NCBI GenBank assembly: GCA_003242685.1
Contig: QGVD01000081.1
Location: forward strand, 1 to 14,450
Source: Pseudomonadota bacterium
Lineage (GTDB): Bacteria; Pseudomonadota; Gammaproteobacteria; Steroidobacterales; Steroidobacteraceae
Direction: 5' to 3'
DNA: 14,450 bases
The number at the start of each line of letters is the position of its first letter. The stretch's first letter is position 1. Positions 7,442-14,396 of the stretch are shown piece by piece. Below the pieces are notes generated by a model. That model saw nothing but the letters and a program-made list of their open reading frames with translations, was not told where the DNA came from and did no database searches. Both the position numbers and the translations under genes were made by a program.

Positions 7442-9225
7442 ATCGTCTCCGGCGCCGAGACGCCGAGGAGCGTGAGGCCGTTGCGCACGACCTGCTGCAC
7501 GCCGAGAACCAGCGCAAGACGTGCATTGCGCAGCCGTGCGTCATCGACGATGAACTGCTCGGCGTTGTAGTAGGTGTGGAATGCGTTCGCGAGCTCGCGC
7601 AGGTAGTGCACGAGCGCGTGCGGCGCGCGATTGACCGCGGCCTGCTCCACGACTTCGGGGTAGCGCGACAGCGCGCCGAGCACGGCCTGCTCGTGGCTGG
7701 TCGTGAGCAGCGCGACGTTCTCGAGGCCCGCCTTCCGGTCGAACTCGAGCCCGCGCGCGGCGAGCTGCTTGAGCACGCTCGCGACGCGCGCGTGCGCGTA
7801 CTGGATGTAGTACACGGGGTTCTCGTTCGTGCGCGACTTGGCGAGCTCGAGGTCGAAGTCGAGGTGCTGGTCGTGGCTGCGCATCAGATAGAAGAGCCGG
7901 CACGCGTCGTTTCCGACCTCCTCGCGCAGCTGCCTGAGCGTCACGAACTGCGCCTCGCGCTTGCCCATCGGGATCTTCTCACCGCCGCGGAATAGGCTCA
8001 CGAACTGGATGAGCGGCACTTCGAGGCAGTCGGGCGGCTCGCCCATCGCGGCGAGACCCGCGCGCACGCGCGCCACGTAGCCGTGGTGATCGGCGCCGAG
8101 GACGTCGATGAGCCGCTCGAAGCCGCGCTCGCGCTTGTCGAGGTGATAGGCGATGTCGGAGGCGAAATAGGTCTTCTGCCCGTTCTCGCGTACGACGACG
8201 CGGTCCTTCTCGTCGCCGAACTCGGTGGCGCGGAACCACACCGCACCGTCCTTGCGGTAGAGCCTGCCCTGCTGCTCGAGGCGCTCGAGCGCACGGTCGA
8301 TGGCGCCGCTCTCGGCGAGCTCACGCTCGGAGTACCAGCGGTCGAAGGTCACGCCGAACTGCTCGAGGTCGTCGCGGATGTCGGCGAGCATCGCCTCGAG
8401 CGAGATGTCGAGCACGCGGCGGAAACCGTCCGCTCCGATGAGCGCTCGGGCGCGCTCGATCAGCGCGTCGACGTGACGGTCCTTGTCGCCCTCGGGCTCA
8501 TCGGGCGGGACGTCGGCGAAGACGTCGGCGGCCGGGCGATGCAGCTCGCGGCCCACCGCGGCCTGCACCCGCTCGGCGATCTCACGCACGTAGTCACCGC
8601 GGTAGCCGTTCGAGGGAAACGCGAGTCGCTCTCCGCACAGCTCCAGATAGCGCAACCAGCTGCTCACCGCGAGGATGTCCATCTGGCGGCCGGCGTCGTT
8701 GATGTAGTACTCGCGATGCACGGCGAAGCCGGTCGCCGTGAGCAGGTTCGCCAGCGTGGCGCCGTAGGCCGCCTGCCGGCCATGACCGACGTGCAGCGGG
8801 CCGGTGGGATTGGCGGACACGTACTCGAGCAGCACCCGCTGGCCCTGCCCGAGGGTGCTCTCGCCGTAGCGGGCGCCCAGCTCGTGGATGCGTGCGAGCT
8901 CGCGCGCGTAGGCGTCGGGAGAGAGGAAGAAATTGATGAAGCCCGCCCCGGCCACCTCGGCACGCTGCACCAGGGGGCTCGCGGGCAGTGCCGCCACGAT
9001 GGCCTGCGCGAGCTCGCGCGGATTGCGCTTCGCCGCCTTGGCCAGACGCAGCGCGACGTTCGTGGCGAAATCGCCGTGCTGGGCGTCACGCGTACGCTCG
9101 ACCGTCACCGTGGCGGGGTCGGGCGGTGTGGAAAACTGCGCGGCGAGTCTCTGCAATGCCTCGCGCAGAAGCTGCTCGATCTGCTGCTTCAAGGTGAGGA
9201 AATCCGTCGGCTGGAGAGCGCGCAA
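7438..9225 (-). CDS. argS: Arginyl-tRNA synthetase
   Basis: A cytoplasmic class I aminoacyl-tRNA synthetase that charges tRNA(Arg). At 595 residues it is slightly longer than usual. It shows the N-terminal Arg-tRNA synthetase domain (about 13-100, with DAQHGDFATNVALRLAK) and the HIGH-type motif SANPTGPLHVGHGR (His145 and His148). The active-site loop MGKREAQF (420-427) replaces a classical KMSKS, as is usual for ArgRS. A helical DALR anticodon-binding domain (about 470-595) follows. The longest frame begins at TTG 9225; a second TTG at 9192 would start the protein at KQQIEQLLREAL, which matches the usual ArgRS N-terminus better. Neither has a Shine-Dalgarno, so the start may be 33 bases shorter. 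It heads the argS-SPOR-capA operon. Confidence 0.96.
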   Translation of the reverse strand: MRALQPTDFLTLKQQIEQLLREALQRLAAQFSTPPDPATVTVERTRDAQHGDFATNVALRLAKAAKRNPRELAQAIVAALPASPLVQRAEVAGAGFINFFLSPDAYARELARIHELGARYGESTLGQGQRVLLEYVSANPTGPLHVGHGRQAAYGATLANLLTATGFAVHREYYINDAGRQMDILAVSSWLRYLELCGERLAFPSNGYRGDYVREIAERVQAAVGRELHRPAADVFADVPPDEPEGDKDRHVDALIERARALIGADGFRRVLDISLEAMLADIRDDLEQFGVTFDRWYSERELAESGAIDRALERLEQQGRLYRKDGAVWFRATEFGDEKDRVVVRENGQKTYFASDIAYHLDKRERGFERLIDVLGADHHGYVARVRAGLAAMGEPPDCLEVPLIQFVSLFRGGEKIPMGKREAQFVTLRQLREEVGNDACRLFYLMRSHDQHLDFDLELAKSRTNENPVYYIQYAHARVASVLKQLAARGLEFDRKAGLENVALLTTSHEQAVLGALSRYPEVVEQAAVNRAPHALVHYLRELANAFHTYYNAEQFIVDDARLRNARLALVLGVQQVVRNGLTLLGVSAPETM

Positions 9226-9346
9226 GTCTAACCGATGACGGGCCGCGACGTGTCTGTCCCGTGGGCCCGCCGGCCCGGCCGGGGCGTCAACCGCCCGGCC
9301 GCTGCCGCGTTCTTCCCACCATCAGCAACCCACGGAGAGATCGTTC
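9226..9346. promoter_or_regulatory. Divergent argS / EF-hand gene spacer with a GC hairpin
   Basis: These 121 bases must hold promoters for both the - strand argS operon and the + strand EF-hand gene. A possible hairpin pairs 9276-9286 with 9292-9301 (about 10 bp, one bulged G, loop TCAAC). The loop lies in an 11-base element, GGCGTCAACCG (9283-9293), also found upstream of priA at 13502-13512. Read on the - strand it contains TTGACG, a good -35 hexamer, but no -10 box stands at 17 bases from it. A Shine-Dalgarno GGAGAG (9334-9339) serves the EF-hand gene. No reading frame of interest is present. Confidence 0.4.
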
Positions 9347-9793
9347 ATGAAGAGTCTATCTGCGGCAGTCCTCCTGGCACTCGCCCCGCTGGCCGTCGTC
9401 GCTGCCGAGCACGATCGGCCCGCGCCCGGTCCCCTCGGACACTTCGACACCGACCGCGACGGCGTCATCACCCGTGACGAGGCGCAGGCCGCTGCGAACG
9501 AGCACGTGAACCGCTTCTTCGAGCGCTTCGACGCCGACAAGGACGGCGTGGTCACGCGCGACGAGATGCGGCAGGCGCGTGAGCAGCGCCGCGCGCAGAT
9601 GCGGGAGCGGTTCGAGAAGCGCTTCGCCGCCGCGGACGAGAACGGCGACGGGAGCCTCTCGAAGGCCGAGGCGGAGAAGAGCATGCCGATGGTCGCACGC
9701 AACTTCGAGCGCCTCGATCAGAACGCCGATGGCGGTGTGACGCTCGAGGAGCTGAAGGCGCAGGCCGCGAGGCGCCATCGCGGCAGACGCTGA
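9347..9793 (+). CDS. Secreted four-EF-hand calcium-binding protein
   Basis: A 148-residue protein with a cleavable signal peptide (MKSLSAAVLLALAPLAVVAA, about 1-20), so probably periplasmic. Four 12-residue EF-hand loops follow: DTDRDGVITRDE, DADKDGVVTRDE, DENGDGSLSKAE and DQNADGGVTLEE. Each has Asp at position 1, Gly at position 6 and Glu at position 12, so all four look able to bind calcium. The first two are near copies, suggesting internal duplication. There is no cysteine and no enzymatic domain. It may buffer calcium or regulate an envelope partner; the partner is unknown. The ATG has a proper Shine-Dalgarno (GGAGAG, 7 bases upstream). The strong hairpin downstream suggests a monocistronic unit. 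The C-terminus is Arg/His-rich and basic, in contrast to the acidic loops. Confidence 0.88.
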   Translation: MKSLSAAVLLALAPLAVVAAEHDRPAPGPLGHFDTDRDGVITRDEAQAAANEHVNRFFERFDADKDGVVTRDEMRQAREQRRAQMRERFEKRFAAADENGDGSLSKAEAEKSMPMVARNFERLDQNADGGVTLEELKAQAARRHRGRR

Positions 9794-9818
9794 TCTTCCG
9801 CGGCTCGTAGCCCCACCC

Positions 9819-9856
9819 TGCGGGTCCGCATCCTGACGTGAGGATGCGGACCCGCA
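9819..9856 (+). terminator. Perfect 16-bp-stem hairpin after the EF-hand gene
   Basis: Bases 9819-9834 pair perfectly with 9841-9856 around the loop GACGTG, giving a very stable GC-rich stem. It starts 26 bases after the EF-hand stop codon, the right place for a transcription terminator. Only ATCTT follows instead of a run of T, so it may be a weak intrinsic terminator, an RNA-stabilising 3' structure, or a copy of a dispersed palindromic repeat. Confidence 0.6.
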
Positions 9857-9860
9857 TCTT

Positions 9861-9894
9861 GCGCGCAGCGCTCTCCCACGCGCATGCTGCGCGC
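9861..9894. promoter_or_regulatory. Inverted repeat abutting the symporter start codon
   Basis: GCGCGCAGC (9861-9869) is the exact reverse complement of GCTGCGCGC (9886-9894), with a 16-base spacer. The right arm ends two bases before the symporter ATG at 9897, and no Shine-Dalgarno is visible. It could be an operator for a dimeric regulator or an mRNA hairpin that hides the ribosome binding region. The composition is so GC-rich that chance is possible. Confidence 0.35.
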
Positions 9895-9896
9895 CC

Positions 9897-11207
9897 ATGT
9901 CCCTCGACAGTCGCGGACTCGCAAACAGAATCCTGCTGGGACTGGGTATAGGCGCGGCGGCCGGAGCGCTCACGCTCCTCTTGGGCAGCGTCTTTCCCCC
10001 ACTCCTTTCAGGCGCACGCAGCGTCGCGACACACGTGCTCGATCCGCTCGGGCAGGTGTTCCTGCGGCTGCTGTTCTTCGTCGTCATCCCGCTCGTCTTC
10101 AGCTCGCTCGCGGGCGGCGTGCTGCAGCTCGGTGACGTGCGGCGTCTCGGTCCTCTCGCCGGGCATGCGTTCCTGCTGTTCTTCCTCAACATGGCAATCG
10201 CCGTCGCGCTCGGCCTGCTGATGATGAACGCGCTCGATCCCGGCGGCCGGCTGGATGAGGCCACTCAGAGCCGGCTGATGAGCGAGTACGGCGGCGCGGC
10301 ACAGCAACAGGTGGCGCGTCAGGCGCAGACGCCAGACATGACGCCGATGACGTTCGTCGACATGTTCATGCCGCGGAATCTCCTCGGCGCATTCGTCGGC
10401 AACAACCGCAATGCGCTGGGTGAGGTGCTGCCGCTCATCCTGTTCGCGATCCTGCTCGGCGTCGCGGGCATGAGGCTCGCGCCGGAGAGGCGCCAGAGGC
10501 TGCAGGAGGGGCTCGAGACGGTGACGGAGCTCATGACCGGCATCGTGCACTTCGCCCTGCGGCTCGCGCCCTATGCCGTGCCCGCGCTCATCTACAGCGT
10601 GGTCGTGAAGATCGGCTTCGACATCCTCGTCGCCCTCGGCCTCTTCGTGCTCGGCTGCGGCGCGGTGATGCTGCTGCACCTCTTCGGCACGCTCTCCGTG
10701 TGGATTCGTGCCTGGACGGGCTGGCGGCCGGTCGCCTTCTTCCGCGAGATCCGCGACGTGCTGATCACTGCCTTCTCGACGAGCTCGAGCAGCGCGACTC
10801 TCCCGACTGCACTTGCCGCGGCGCGCGAGCGGCTCGGCATTTCTCCGCCGACCGCCGGATTCGTGCTGCCGCTCGGCGCGACGGTGAACATGAGCGGCAC
10901 CGCGCTCTACGAAGGCTGCGTCGTGCTGTTCGTCGCGCAGATCTTCGGCGTGGATCTCGGGTTCACGCAGCAGATCATTCTGCTCGTTCTCGCGGTGCTG
11001 TCCGCCGTCGCGGTCTCCGGCATTCCGGGCGGATCGCTGCCGCTCATCGCGGGGCTCCTGGTCACTTTCGGCATTCCGCCGGAAGGGATCGGTATCGTGC
11101 TCGGCGCCGACCGGCTGCTCGACATGATGCGCACGACCGTGAACGTCGGCGCGGACATCGTCACGGCGACGATCGTCGACGAGCGCGTGCGCCGCGACGC
11201 GCGCTGA
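9897..11207 (+). CDS. Dicarboxylate/amino acid:cation symporter (DAACS/SDF family)
   Basis: An inner-membrane secondary transporter, 436 residues, of the sodium:dicarboxylate (GltP/DctA/GltPh) family. Hydrophobic segments run through the whole protein. The HP1 serine-rich tip STSSSSATLP is at about 294-303, and the TM7 motif GATVNMSGTALYEG at 327-340. HP2 carries SGIPGGSLPL, and TM8 has D405, D409, R412, T413, N416 and D420, which align with GltPh D390, D394, R397, T398, N401 and D405. Keeping Arg412 fits an acidic substrate such as aspartate, glutamate or a C4-dicarboxylate. The family's NMDGT motif is NMSGT here: Ser333 replaces an aspartate that helps bind sodium in GltPh, so ion coupling may differ. 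The ATG has no clear Shine-Dalgarno. It is convergent with priA, only 24 bases away, and no regulator or binding-protein gene accompanies it. Confidence 0.93.
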   Translation: MSLDSRGLANRILLGLGIGAAAGALTLLLGSVFPPLLSGARSVATHVLDPLGQVFLRLLFFVVIPLVFSSLAGGVLQLGDVRRLGPLAGHAFLLFFLNMAIAVALGLLMMNALDPGGRLDEATQSRLMSEYGGAAQQQVARQAQTPDMTPMTFVDMFMPRNLLGAFVGNNRNALGEVLPLILFAILLGVAGMRLAPERRQRLQEGLETVTELMTGIVHFALRLAPYAVPALIYSVVVKIGFDILVALGLFVLGCGAVMLLHLFGTLSVWIRAWTGWRPVAFFREIRDVLITAFSTSSSSATLPTALAAARERLGISPPTAGFVLPLGATVNMSGTALYEGCVVLFVAQIFGVDLGFTQQIILLVLAVLSAVAVSGIPGGSLPLIAGLLVTFGIPPEGIGIVLGADRLLDMMRTTVNVGADIVTATIVDERVRRDAR

Positions 11208-11231
11208 CATCCGGATCGCTTTCCGCGACGG

Positions 11232-13463
11232 TCAGAAGAGCTCGATGGGATCGACATCGAGCGCCCAGCGCACGCGCCGCGAGCTCCTGAGCTGCTCGAT
11301 CTGCGGCAGCCACGCGTCGAGGAAACGATGCAGCGCCGTGCGGTCGGGGCTCTCGACGAGAAGCTGTGCGTGATAGCGGCCGGCGCGCCTCGCCATCGCC
11401 GCGGGCGCAGGTCCCAGGATGCGCACGTTTTTCGGTACCTGTGCGACCGCGCGTGCCTCCTCGAGGAAAGTGATCGCATCCTGCGCGTTGCGCGCCGACG
11501 TACGGACCGCCGCGAGACGACAGTACGGCGGCCACGAGGCCTGCGCGCGTTCGGCGAGCGCGGTGCGTGCGAATCCCTCGTAGCCTTCGGTCAGGAGGCT
11601 CCGCAGCAGCGGATGCTCGGGGAATTCGGTCTGGATCAGCACTTCGCCTGGCCGCGTGCCGCGTCCCGCGCGTCCCGCGACCTGCACGATCGTCTGCGCG
11701 AGACGCTCGGGAGCGCGGAAGTCCGTGCTGAAGAGTCCCTGGTCCGCATTGAGCACCACGACCAGCGTGACGTTCGGGAAGTCGTGACCCTTCGTCACCA
11801 TCTGCGTGCCGACCAGGATGCGCGCCTCGCCCGAGGCCATGCGGCTCATCGCGGCTTCCATGTCGCCGCGCCGGCGCACGACGTCGCGGTCGAGGCGCAC
11901 GAGCGGCACGTCCGGGAACAGCTCGGCGAGCGTTTCCTCGATGCGCTCCGTGCCCTGTCCCACCGGCTTCACGCCGAAGCCGCACTGCGGACAGCGCTCG
12001 GGAAGCGGCGCGTCGGCGCCGCAGTGATGACAGCGCAGCCGTCCTGCCGCGCGGTGCACGGTGAGGCGCGCGTCGCAGTCGCGGCACGGTGCGATCCAGC
12101 CGCACGCAGTGCACAGCAGTGTGGGCGCGTAGCCGCGGCGGTTGAGGAAGACGAGCACCTGTCCGTCTTCGCGCAGATGACGCTGGATCGCCTCGACGGC
12201 AGGCGTCGAGATGCCGTTGCGTACGGCGCACGTCCGCAGGTCGATGAGCGACATGCGCGGCGGCTCGGCCTGTGTCGCGCGCCGCGGGAGCGTGAGGCGC
12301 ACATAGCGCCCCTTGATCACGTTGTGCAGGGTCTCGAGCGCAGGCGTCGCCGAGCCGAGCAGGACCGGCACGCCCGCGCGCCGCGCCCGCACGACGGCCA
12401 CGTCGCGCGCGGAGTAGTGAAAGCCTCCTTCGTGCTGCTTGAACGACGCGTCGTGCTCCTCGTCGACGACGATGATCCCGAGGTCGGGCACCGGCGCAAA
12501 CACGGCGGAGCGGGTGCCGATGACGATGCGCGCGCGGCCGCTGTACGCGTCCCGCCAGGCGACGAGCCGCTCGTGATCGGTGAGCCCCGAATGCAGCACC
12601 GCGATCGGCGTCTCGAAGCGCGCGCGGAAGCGGCCGACGAGCTGCGGTGTGAGCCCGATCTCCGGCACCAGCACCAGCGCACGCTGCCCGCGCGCGAGCG
12701 CGCGCTCCACGGTGCGCAGGTAGACCTCGGTCTTGCCGCTGCCCGTCGAGCCGTGCAGGACGAACACGCCGAAGCGGCCCATCGACTCGCACACCGCTTC
12801 GATGGCCGCAGCCTGCTCGGCGCTCGGGACGAGATCGCTCGGAAGCACGCGGAAAGGCTCTTCGGCGACGGTCTCCGGCTCGTCGCTCGATGCGATCCAG
12901 CCGCGCGCAACGAGCGGGCGCGCCGCTGCGCGCCAGTTGGGATCGAGCTCGGCGAGCCGTTCGGCCGTCGCGCCGCCCATCTCGATGAGCCGCGAGAGCA
13001 GCTCGCGCTGACGCGGAGCACGACGCGGCTCACCGCGCTCGAAAGCCGCCTGACCTTCCGCCGTGACGGCCCAGCACTCGCTCGTCGCCGTCGGCGCCGC
13101 GCCGAGCCGCAGCGCCTTGGGCAGCGCGGCGGCGAGCACTTCGCCGATCGCGTGGTGGTAGTACTCGGCCGCCCAGCGCACGAGCTCGAGGGCGGCGGCA
13201 TCCATGACGGGGTGCGAGTCGAGGATCTCGATGACGGGCTTGAGCTTCTCCGGCGGAACGTCCGACGAGTCGGCCGTCTCCATGACGAGCCCGATGGAGC
13301 GGAAGCGCCCGAACGGCACGCGCACGCGCATGCCCGGCCGCAGCTCCCTGTGGGCATCCGCCGGCACGCGGTAGTCGAACAGCCGGCGCAGGGGCACGTC
13401 GAGCGCCACGCGCACGATCGGCTGCGCGCTCGAAGCCTGGGGCTCGGAAGGCGATGCGCTCAC
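11232..13463 (-). CDS. priA: Primosomal replication restart helicase PriA
   Basis: A cytoplasmic 3'-to-5' DNA helicase that recognises abandoned forks and reloads the replisome through the primosome. The 743 residues match the family length. The order is an N-terminal 3'-end-binding domain (about 15-115), a winged-helix region, helicase lobe 1 with Walker A GSTGSGKT (238-245) and DEEHD (334-338), a zinc region inside lobe 2, and late helicase motifs GTQMVTKGHDFP (552-563) and QVAGRAGRG (594-602). Eight cysteines (451, 454, 460, 463, 478, 481, 491, 494) form the two zinc sites. All key residues are intact. The start is GTG 13463, with no strong Shine-Dalgarno; the next in-frame candidates would cut into the conserved N-terminal domain. 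It is divergent from the sigma factor gene, and its promoter should lie in 13464-13539. Confidence 0.96.
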   Translation of the reverse strand: MSASPSEPQASSAQPIVRVALDVPLRRLFDYRVPADAHRELRPGMRVRVPFGRFRSIGLVMETADSSDVPPEKLKPVIEILDSHPVMDAAALELVRWAAEYYHHAIGEVLAAALPKALRLGAAPTATSECWAVTAEGQAAFERGEPRRAPRQRELLSRLIEMGGATAERLAELDPNWRAAARPLVARGWIASSDEPETVAEEPFRVLPSDLVPSAEQAAAIEAVCESMGRFGVFVLHGSTGSGKTEVYLRTVERALARGQRALVLVPEIGLTPQLVGRFRARFETPIAVLHSGLTDHERLVAWRDAYSGRARIVIGTRSAVFAPVPDLGIIVVDEEHDASFKQHEGGFHYSARDVAVVRARRAGVPVLLGSATPALETLHNVIKGRYVRLTLPRRATQAEPPRMSLIDLRTCAVRNGISTPAVEAIQRHLREDGQVLVFLNRRGYAPTLLCTACGWIAPCRDCDARLTVHRAAGRLRCHHCGADAPLPERCPQCGFGVKPVGQGTERIEETLAELFPDVPLVRLDRDVVRRRGDMEAAMSRMASGEARILVGTQMVTKGHDFPNVTLVVVLNADQGLFSTDFRAPERLAQTIVQVAGRAGRGTRPGEVLIQTEFPEHPLLRSLLTEGYEGFARTALAERAQASWPPYCRLAAVRTSARNAQDAITFLEEARAVAQVPKNVRILGPAPAAMARRAGRYHAQLLVESPDRTALHRFLDAWLPQIEQLRSSRRVRWALDVDPIELF

Positions 13464-13528
13464 AAGTGGTTGAATCTGCAGGGTTTGTCGGGCGCGCAGG
13501 CGGCGTCAACCGGTCGGCCGCAGGCGCG

Positions 13529-13559
13529 TTGTACGGGACATGAGCGCCTCTGCTACGCT
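13529..13559 (+). promoter_or_regulatory. Possible extended -10 promoter at the sigma gene 5' end
   Basis: TTGTAC (13529-13534) lies 19 bases before TACGCT (13554-13559), which is preceded by TG in an extended -10 arrangement (TGCTACGCT, 13551-13559). If real, transcription would begin near 13566, after the ATG at 13540, and translation would have to start at ATG 13576 or GTG 13606. The spacing is longer than ideal, so this is only a candidate. The 76-base spacer also holds the element GGCGTCAACCG at 13502-13512, shared with the argS spacer. Confidence 0.25.
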
Positions 13560-14169
13560 CGCGGCCGTTTATAGCATGCCGGCTCCATCGGCCGGCGAGA
13601 CAGTCGTGCCCGATTCGCGCACCTACGACCGCTCTCGCGCGCTCGACCGCTTCCTCGCCGAGATCGAGGTCAGGGCGTTCCGGATCGCACAGATCGCCCT
13701 GCGCAACGAGGACGATGCACTCGACGTCGTGCAGGACGCGATGCTGCGGCTCGCACGTGCCTATGCCGACCGCCCGCCGGAGGAGTGGAAGTCGCTCTTC
13801 TACCGTATCCTCGAGAACCGTATCCGCGACGTGCAGCGCCGCCGCAGCGTGCGCTCGCGTTTCATGGCGTGGCTCCCCGGACGGCAGAACGATCCCGAGG
13901 ACGAGCCGGATGATCCGATCGCGGACGCGCCGAGCGAGGAGCCGTCGGTGGTTCAGCGGCTGCAGCTCGACGAGGCCATCGGTGTGCTCGAGGAGGCGCT
14001 GCGCGAGCTGCCGCGAAGACAGCAGCAGGCCTTTCTCCTGCGCGCGCTCGAAGGGCTCGACGTGGCGGAGACGGCGCGCGCGATGGGCTGTTCCGAGGGC
14101 AGCGTGAAGACACACTATTTCCGCGCCGTGCAGAGTCTGCGCGCGCGGCTGGGAGACACGTGGCCATGA
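13540..14169 (+). CDS. ECF-type RNA polymerase sigma factor
   Basis: A sigma-70-family factor of the small ECF type that would direct RNA polymerase to a specific promoter set. The longest form has 209 residues. Region 2 spans about 35-103, with DDALDVVQDAMLRLAR and ENRIRDVQRRR for core binding and -10 recognition. A long acidic linker (about 105-145, rich in Asp, Glu and Pro) separates it from region 4 (about 147-205), whose helix-turn-helix ETARAMGCSEGSVKTHYFRAVQSL should read the -35 element. The start is uncertain among ATG 13540, ATG 13576 and GTG 13606. The family-like sequence begins only near residue 25, and GTG 13606 has a modest purine-rich stretch upstream, so the shorter forms are plausible. 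Its TGA overlaps the next ATG (ATGA), tying it to the DUF3619-like gene. Target promoters are unknown. Confidence 0.88.
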   Translation: MSASATLAAVYSMPAPSAGETVVPDSRTYDRSRALDRFLAEIEVRAFRIAQIALRNEDDALDVVQDAMLRLARAYADRPPEEWKSLFYRILENRIRDVQRRRSVRSRFMAWLPGRQNDPEDEPDDPIADAPSEEPSVVQRLQLDEAIGVLEEALRELPRRQQQAFLLRALEGLDVAETARAMGCSEGSVKTHYFRAVQSLRARLGDTWP

Positions 14170-14396
14170 ACGGGAGCGACGGACGGACGACGCAGTTCGA
14201 GCAGCGCGTGCGCGCCCTGCTCGAGGAGAGCGTTGCGCGTGTCGACCATCGGGTGCGTGCGCGCCTCAGGGCCGCGCGCAGGGCAGCCGTGGAAGAGGCG
14301 GCCCGCGCACCTCGTGCGCCCTGGTGGCGCGCTCTCACGCTGCTGCCGACTGCCGGCGCGGTCCCCCGGGGGCGGCGCGGGGCGCGCGGGCTGTGA
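14166..14396 (+). CDS. DUF3619-like protein, 3' part corrupted or incomplete
   Basis: The start codon overlaps the sigma factor stop as ATGA, so the two should be translated together. The first 60 or so residues are charged and helical (FEQRVRALLEESVARVDHRVRARLRAARRAAVEEAAR), then APWWRALTLLPTAGAV begins what should be a membrane segment. This resembles DUF3619 proteins, small membrane proteins found next to ECF sigma genes. After about position 14358 the frame becomes Arg/Gly-rich and ends at TGA 14396, where a hydrophobic helix is expected. That coincides with long G runs, so the true gene probably continues past the window and the stop is likely a sequencing artefact. An anti-sigma role is inferred only from the overlap and topology. 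Confidence 0.6.
   Translation: MNGSDGRTTQFEQRVRALLEESVARVDHRVRARLRAARRAAVEEAARAPRAPWWRALTLLPTAGAVPRGRRGARGL

Noticed and set aside
8083..9231. A 382-codon open frame on the + strand opposite argS
   Set aside because: argS has all class I synthetase motifs in the other strand; this frame is Val/Glu/Gly-rich shadow sequence.
9276..9301. GC hairpin upstream of the EF-hand gene as a riboswitch or attenuator
   Set aside because: A 10-bp GC stem with a bulge is easily expected by chance in such GC-rich DNA, and no conserved riboswitch features or leader peptide are seen.
10008..11210. A 400-codon open frame on the - strand opposite the symporter
   Set aside because: It is rich in His, Glu, Arg and Asp, as expected when a hydrophobic membrane protein is read antisense; no domain is seen.
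11328..13574. A 748-codon open frame on the + strand opposite priA
   Set aside because: It is an antisense shadow of an intact priA with repetitive Arg/Ala/His composition and no recognisable motif.
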